Origin: an uncultured Pseudomonadota bacterium
GTDB lineage: Bacteria; Bdellovibrionota_B; Oligoflexia; Oligoflexales; CAILAO01
Direction: 5' to 3'
Assembly (NCBI GenBank): GCA_903832105.1
Contig: CAILAO010000440.1
Location: forward strand, 1-17,434
Length of the DNA: 17,434 nt
The translations under genes and the position numbers were made by a program. Under the pieces are notes generated by a model. It was given only the letters and a program-made list of their open reading frames with translations, did no database searches and was not told the DNA's origin. Positions 13,480-17,434 of the stretch are shown piece by piece. Each line of letters opens with the position of its first letter. Position 1 is the stretch's first letter.

Positions 13480-13520
13480 TGAGTCAAAATATTTGACTCA
13501 CAACACATGCCTGTTATAAC
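13480..13520 (+). promoter_or_regulatory. Promoter and palindromic operator of the ATPase gene
   Basis: A perfect palindrome at 13480-13500 has arms TGAGTCAAA and TTTGACTCA around ATA. The right arm contains a near-consensus -35 box, TTGACT (13493-13498); a 16-bp spacer leads to TATAAC (13515-13520). A protein bound to the palindrome would cover the -35 box. The half-site is the motif repeated 17 times in the array upstream, including two exact TGAGTCAAA copies at 12851 and 12860. This suggests one DNA-binding protein for both, most simply the ATPase itself (autoregulation; inference). Transcription would start near 13527. Confidence 0.65.
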
Positions 13521-13575
13521 ATACCAACATAATGGATTAAATTCTCAAATCAATAGATTTACAATGGGATTTACA

Positions 13576-14742
13576 ATGAGCAAGAAAATTGCCCCAATAA
13601 AAAAGTTTGTTTATGAAGTTTTGGTGGATTCGGAAAACCTCTGCAACTTAAAATCGCAAATCGATTGGCTAGAAAAAGAGATTTCTGCTGGCCAGAGAAT
13701 CGTTATTTATGGCCGACGCAATACCGGAAAAACCTCGTTACTGAGGAACGTTATTATTCCTTCTTTTCGAAAAAATAATAAGAATGCTGTCATTCTGTTC
13801 GCTGACTTGATGGGCGTTCAAGAGTATAAGGATATTCTACAAAGGATTCGCATTGCTTTTGAGGAAGCCGTATCTCAAACCTATCCAACTCAGACTTATG
13901 TAAAGTCCCTGGCAAAAACTTTTGGTAAGCTCCGCCCAACATTAACCGCTAACCCGACTACCGGAGAAATAAGAATCTCCCTAGGCGTTTCAAGCGATTC
14001 AAACGAAGTTGACTTGGAAGTTATTATGAAGGAACTGTCGAACTTACATAACAAAGGACGTTGCCTATTTGTCTTAGATGAATTTCAAGATATTACAGAA
14101 GTAAAGTCCTCTCAAGCTAGACTAAGAAATGCACTTCAACAGCTCCCATCAGATTTACCTGTGGTTGTTTTAGGATCAAAAAAACATCTTTTGTCCCGCA
14201 TTTTTGCATTTCCGAAAGCCCCTTTGGCTTCATGGGGAAAGGACCTTGAAATTCCGACGTTGGAAGATCTTGAATATCAGGAAACATACTTGAGCTATGT
14301 TAATGAACGCTTTTCCTATCGAGATCTTTACCTTGAAAAGAAGGACTTATCGTTTCTTTTGAATCTTGCGCAAAACATCCCCGAGTGTGCCAATATCATT
14401 TGCGACACCATCTTTCGGGTGAGAAGGGAATCCGGGAGAATAACAGAGAAGGACATCAGAGATGCGTTTGTTGACTCGATCGAAGTTCGACGGGGTCGTT
14501 TTGAAGAACGTTTAAAACTTTATCGAGAAACAGAAAGAACATTATTGGTCGCAATTGCTAAACACGAGCCTGTGAGTATGCCAAAAGGGAAAGGCTTCTT
14601 AAGTTATGTTCCGAGTTTATCTCCGTCTACTGTTTTTAATTTAATTCATCAACTAGACAATGAAGCTGAGATCTATCTTACTAAACAAGGTTACATGATA
14701 GCAGACCCTTTCTTGGCTGAGTACTTGCGACGATATCGGTAA
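13576..14742 (+). CDS. AAA-type ATPase (ATPase_2/STAND-like) with C-terminal winged helix
   Basis: A 388-residue P-loop ATPase. Walker A is GRRNTGKTS (about residues 46-54), Walker B LFVLDEFQDI (Asp168-Glu169), and sensor-like VVVLGSKKHLL follows (about 197-206). The C-terminal 70 residues (RTLLVAIAKHEP…LSPSTVFNLIHQLDNEAEI…GYMIADPFLAEYLRR) look like the winged-helix end of archaeal-type ATPase_2 (PF01637) proteins, relatives of Orc1/Cdc6 and STAND ATPases. The frame is open to an ATG at 13507, but that ATG lies between the -35 and -10 boxes, so the start must be 13564 or 13576; neither has a strong Shine-Dalgarno, and 13576 (MSKKIAPIKK) is preferred. It is visibly more A+T-rich than neighbouring housekeeping genes, suggesting transfer. 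Likely a nucleotide-dependent DNA-binding protein acting on the TGAGTCA sites (inference). Confidence 0.8.
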   Translation: MSKKIAPIKKFVYEVLVDSENLCNLKSQIDWLEKEISAGQRIVIYGRRNTGKTSLLRNVIIPSFRKNNKNAVILFADLMGVQEYKDILQRIRIAFEEAVSQTYPTQTYVKSLAKTFGKLRPTLTANPTTGEIRISLGVSSDSNEVDLEVIMKELSNLHNKGRCLFVLDEFQDITEVKSSQARLRNALQQLPSDLPVVVLGSKKHLLSRIFAFPKAPLASWGKDLEIPTLEDLEYQETYLSYVNERFSYRDLYLEKKDLSFLLNLAQNIPECANIICDTIFRVRRESGRITEKDIRDAFVDSIEVRRGRFEERLKLYRETERTLLVAIAKHEPVSMPKGKGFLSYVPSLSPSTVFNLIHQLDNEAEIYLTKQGYMIADPFLAEYLRRYR

Positions 14743-14772
14743 ATATAATAACGAAAGAGAAACGAAAATATT

Positions 14773-16968
14773 ATGAATGGTTATATTGGCATATCACTGC
14801 TCATCACGACAGAATTATTTATTACTGTAGAAGTATTTGCTTCACCTCTCGAAGAGTTTGCTCAAAAGGTTGCTCAAAAGCCAAAAGCAATCGCTATCAC
14901 TGACGTTAACGTTATCACAATGGCTCATGAAGAAGTCTTGCAAGGACAAACTGTTGTCGTGAGAGATGGTCTTATTGAATTGGTCGGAGATAAAGATCAC
15001 GGAACCATTCCACAAGACGCAACCATCATTGATGGACACGAAAAATACCTGATGCCGGGTCTTGCTGACATGCATGTTCATCTCATGCAAGAAAATGATC
15101 TTTTGCCGTACTTAGCGAATGGAGTCACGACAGTTCAGAATATGTGGGGGTTTCAGGGATTCTGGAAGTGGAAGGGCGTTGATCACTTGCTTCTTCGGGA
15201 AAAAGTCGCGCGGGGAAAAGTCCTGGGACCGAGGGTTATAACCGCAGGTCCGGTCACAGATGGCATCTCTGCTGTATGGCCTGGAAGCCGTAACATTGCT
15301 GATCCCGAGGAGGCGCGTGCCGCTGTTTTTTCTGACAAAGCTGCTGGTTACGACTTTTTCAAAGTCTATTCTCGTTTATCTCCCGACGTTTTCAAGATGA
15401 TCGTCAAGACAGCCAAGGAAACAGGAATGGATGTTAAAGGCCACGTTCCCGATTCCACCCTGCCTCTCGAAAATGCCTTACGAAGCGGTATGTTTTCGAT
15501 CGAGCATCTGACAGGCTATATTGATGTTCTCGGTGTAAAATATGTATTTCCCCCTGAGAAGCTCAGCGAGTATGCCCGCCTTACACGGGAATCTCATGTC
15601 TGGAATTGCCCAACGATCACAACTATGGTCACTTTTTTTTGCATGGAAAAAGATTTTATCCGGAGCTTTGAACACCGCGGTATGGGTCATAGAACTTGGT
15701 TTGAGCAGGTTTTTTTGCGAATAGCTGGACAGGCATTTAGAAAAGTCAAACTTGAGAAAAACGATTGTACTTACCACAAACGCATGACGAATCTCATGTA
15801 TCAAGCAGTCAAAGCATTGCATGACGAAGGGGCGGGACTTCTTCTTGGCACTGATTCGCCTTTTCCTGGAACCTCTGCCGGATTTTCCATTCATGATGAA
15901 CTGACCCATCTTGTTGCTGCGGGTCTCACCCCATACGAAGCTTTAAAAACAGGAACCATTAATGCAGCAGAATCGTTGCGAGAAACCGATCGATGGGGAA
16001 CGCTTTCAGTAGGAAAGACGGCTGATCTTGTGCTTCTTTCAGATAATCCATTACGAGACATTCAAAACACCCGGAAGATCGAGGGTGTCGTTTTGCGTGG
16101 AAAATGGATCACCAAGGGTGAGCTGGACACCTGGATGCAAGTGATCGGCGCAGGAGAAGGGGCTCGGGGACTTTCTCTTGATTGGATCATGACGTTGCTA
16201 TTTTTCGTATTTGCCATGCCGATTCTTTTTCTTATGAAAGTTTTTGATATGCTTATTCATGTGAGGCGTGGCTTTTTCTCGAAATGGAATTGGGTTTGGT
16301 TTTGGCTTTTGCCCATATACAGTGTCGCAACGAAACATCGAGCCAAAAAATATGAGAAGGTGGAGCAGTTTTGGCGGCTCGGAAAAGAGTTGACCCTCTT
16401 CACTGTGATTACAATCGTCGGATATGCAGCTTTCTATGTTTTGGCTAAACAAGTAAGTATAAGCGCTATCAGCCTCTCTTATCTTGCAATCGTTCCTTTG
16501 ATGTGTCTCACAAAGGCTGGTGATTCGCTATTTCAAATATTGACGTTGGCGACGACCCGGTATCATCTTCCGGCTATCCACGATGCGCCATGGTGTTCGA
16601 AAAGTCTTTCCGATTTTTGGGGAAGACGATGGAACACATGGATGAGCGATTGGTTTCGAGAGGTTGTGAACATTCTCCCAAAATGGAGTCGTGGGTTGGG
16701 TGTTTTAGGGATTTTTGTTTTTTCAGGGTTTATTCATGAAATCATGATCAACCTGCCGCTTTGGCTCATGACCGGCGCAAAAGTCATGGGAACGATGCTT
16801 ATGTTCTTCGGAATTCAAGGTGTCGCTACCGTTATTGATCGCAAATATATTGCACCGCTTGGTTTTCAAAGACTCCGACGCTGCTTTCTTTGGCTTTCAA
16901 TTTTGATTCCTCTGCCGCTTTTTCTTAATGAGGCGGCGCTTAGAATTCTGCATTTGTGGCCTTTGTGA
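14773..16968 (+). CDS. Amidohydrolase fused to a membrane-bound O-acyltransferase (wax-synthase-like) domain
   Basis: A 731-residue two-domain protein. A signal peptide (about 1-24, ending VFAS) leads into a complete imidazolonepropionase-like amidohydrolase (about 38-450). Its metal ligands are all visible: His101 and His103 (DMHVHL), carboxylated-Lys candidate Lys197 (FFKVYS), His224 (KGHVPD), His245 (IEHLTG) and Asp361 (LLGTDSPFPG). The C-terminal part (about 468-731) is hydrophobic with six to eight membrane segments. It carries the MBOAT_2/wax-synthase signature: SLSDFWGRRWNTWMSDWFRE (611-630), then FVFSGFIHE with the expected catalytic His655; the usual His after 'GRRW' is Asn621. The amidohydrolase would be periplasmic and tethered to an acyltransferase in the inner membrane, perhaps hydrolysing one acyl or amide donor and re-esterifying in the membrane (inference). 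It starts 30 bases after the ATPase stop and is probably co-transcribed; its Shine-Dalgarno is weak. No frameshift separates the domains. Confidence 0.85.
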   Translation: MNGYIGISLLITTELFITVEVFASPLEEFAQKVAQKPKAIAITDVNVITMAHEEVLQGQTVVVRDGLIELVGDKDHGTIPQDATIIDGHEKYLMPGLADMHVHLMQENDLLPYLANGVTTVQNMWGFQGFWKWKGVDHLLLREKVARGKVLGPRVITAGPVTDGISAVWPGSRNIADPEEARAAVFSDKAAGYDFFKVYSRLSPDVFKMIVKTAKETGMDVKGHVPDSTLPLENALRSGMFSIEHLTGYIDVLGVKYVFPPEKLSEYARLTRESHVWNCPTITTMVTFFCMEKDFIRSFEHRGMGHRTWFEQVFLRIAGQAFRKVKLEKNDCTYHKRMTNLMYQAVKALHDEGAGLLLGTDSPFPGTSAGFSIHDELTHLVAAGLTPYEALKTGTINAAESLRETDRWGTLSVGKTADLVLLSDNPLRDIQNTRKIEGVVLRGKWITKGELDTWMQVIGAGEGARGLSLDWIMTLLFFVFAMPILFLMKVFDMLIHVRRGFFSKWNWVWFWLLPIYSVATKHRAKKYEKVEQFWRLGKELTLFTVITIVGYAAFYVLAKQVSISAISLSYLAIVPLMCLTKAGDSLFQILTLATTRYHLPAIHDAPWCSKSLSDFWGRRWNTWMSDWFREVVNILPKWSRGLGVLGIFVFSGFIHEIMINLPLWLMTGAKVMGTMLMFFGIQGVATVIDRKYIAPLGFQRLRRCFLWLSILIPLPLFLNEAALRILHLWPL

Positions 16969-16983
16969 TTCTGAGTTTAGGCG

Positions 16984-17136
16984 TTATTCCTTTGAGTCAG
17001 GATCTTCATATTTGACATTCGAATCGAACAACTGCTTGATGATTTCAAACTCCTTTTCTTTGCCGTATTGAATCCCGGTCGTTGTTGGCGCGAATGCAGT
17101 CAATTTATCTCCAAGGAGTGCGGCAGCCGATGGTGA
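16984..17136 (-). pseudogene. Fragment of an AbiEii/AbiGii-type nucleotidyltransferase toxin gene
   Basis: Fifty codons on the minus strand, bounded by stops, contain LLGDKLTAFAPTTTGIQYGK followed by EKEFEIIKQLFD. This is the well-conserved middle of AbiEii-family toxins ('LLGDKLTAFAP-x-T-x-GI…KELEIIKQLFD'), the nucleotidyltransferase of type IV toxin-antitoxin/abortive-infection systems. The N-terminal catalytic region is gone, replaced at 17137 by a tandem decamer and array sequence. After QLFD the sequence diverges to SNVKYEDPDSKE and stops. No AbiEi antitoxin is present. It is a non-functional scrap, but evidence that a defence/TA module once lay here. Confidence 0.65.
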
Positions 17137-17154
17137 TCAATACCGATCAATACC
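17135..17154 (+). repeat. Tandem decamer GATCAATACC, two copies
   Basis: Two exact adjacent copies at the junction between the AbiEii fragment and the array-unit fragment, probably marking the rearrangement breakpoint. Confidence 0.75.
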
Positions 17155-17190
17155 ACGGAGCAAAAGTTCCTTAAAATACTCAGCTAGTTA
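17154..17190 (+). repeat. Outlying fragment of the array unit, without the MITE-like insertion
   Basis: CACGGAGCAAAAGTTCC, then TTAAAATACTCAGCTAGTTA, the same unit that ends the main array at 13113-13152, one A shorter. Here TAGTTA runs straight into ACTCGCTCAA, whereas at 13152 the 153-bp element intervenes. It lies immediately downstream (minus strand) of the second membrane-protein remnant, just as the first copy does. Confidence 0.8.
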
Positions 17191-17434
17191 ACTCGCTCAA
17201 TGAGAATGAAAAAAAGAATTAACATGCCCATAGCAATCCAGGAAACTCGTTCATATACTCCATCTGCCAGATTTTCGTTAGGGGGTATGATACGAGTATT
17301 CCAAGAAGTTACATAGTTTCTGATAATTCCTTGATACACGTCACCTTTCGCTGCCTAAATCGGGAGTTTTTGTTTAGGAGAGAGGTGATAAAAAAATACA
17401 TCATCACGACATGGACTAAATATGCAAAAAGACA
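17184..17434 (-). pseudogene. Second copy of the membrane-protein 3' end (partial, frame-disrupted)
   Basis: Minus strand. From a GTG at 17339 an open stretch of 51 codons reads VYQGIIRNYVTSWNTRIIPP, then NENLADGVYERVSWIAMGML, ending ILFFILIERVN: a C-terminal transmembrane helix matching copy 1. Further upstream a different frame is open from the window edge to a stop at 17309 and also looks membrane-like (AYLVHVVMMYFFITSLLNK). The two frames overlap between 17309 and 17339, so this may be one gene with a frameshift, or a small GTG-started protein (AAAGGT lies just before the GTG) after another gene. Most of the gene lies outside the window. The family is not recognised. Confidence 0.45.

Noticed and set aside
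13507..13575. Upstream ATG as start of the ATPase
   Set aside because: It lies between the predicted -35 and -10 boxes and has no Shine-Dalgarno; the added residues do not look like part of the domain.
1..17434. tRNA or rRNA genes
   Set aside because: I saw no cloverleaf with a TTCGA-type T-loop and CCA-proximal stem, and no rRNA core sequence.

Overview
The window looks like chromosome of a Gram-negative bacterium with moderate G+C. It carries Sec signal peptides, one lipoprotein, a type IVb-like prepilin and a periplasmic/inner-membrane fusion protein. A DUF1554 lipoprotein next to a lone Flp-like pilin, and a leucine-degradation (liu) cluster, would fit a Bdellovibrionota or other former-deltaproteobacterial genome. 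There is no rRNA, tRNA or other taxonomic marker, so this placement is inference only.

Layout. (i) 1-2621, minus strand: a liuB-liuC-liuD operon (methylcrotonyl-CoA carboxylase beta subunit, methylglutaconyl-CoA hydratase, and the start of the biotin-carboxylase subunit). (ii) 2685-5242, plus strand: rnhA, a secreted D-aminoacylase-family amidohydrolase and a small exported protein, closely spaced and probably one operon. (iii) 5263-8192, minus strand: a large DUF1554/fibronectin-like lipoprotein, then hairpins, then a Flp-like prepilin and a membrane-anchored partner of unknown function. (iv) 8311-10008, minus: an AarF/UbiB-family kinase-like protein, divergent from tdk and an overlapping degenerate rhodanese gene (10133-11120, plus). 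(v) 11335-12627, plus: an RhlE-type DEAD-box RNA helicase with a hexanucleotide microsatellite in its N-terminus and a clear sigma70 promoter.

(vi) 12687-17434 is an accessory island and the most interesting part. It starts with about 430 bp holding 17 same-orientation TGAGTCA motifs set in shuffled, duplicated units. Next comes a small MITE-like element (13153-13305) with 16-bp terminal inverted repeats; an unoccupied version of its target site lies 3.9 kb away in the same window. A gene for an AAA/ATPase_2 protein with a C-terminal winged helix follows. Its predicted promoter has the -35 box inside a perfect palindrome of the array's own half-site (TGAGTCAAA...TTTGACTCA). The next gene, 30 bp downstream, is an unusual fusion: a signal peptide, a complete metal-dependent amidohydrolase and a membrane-bound O-acyltransferase (wax-synthase-like) domain. 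The island ends with a fragment of an AbiEii-type toxin gene, another fragment of the array unit, and a second copy of a short minus-strand coding remnant that also occurs just before the ATPase gene. The pair of roughly 95-bp direct repeats thus brackets the ATPase, the fusion gene and the AbiEii scrap.

Working idea (inference): the ATPase binds TGAGTCA sites, controls its own promoter, and uses the array as an iteron-like assembly site. The fusion protein would be the effector or cargo. Repeat-mediated rearrangement and decay are evident all around.
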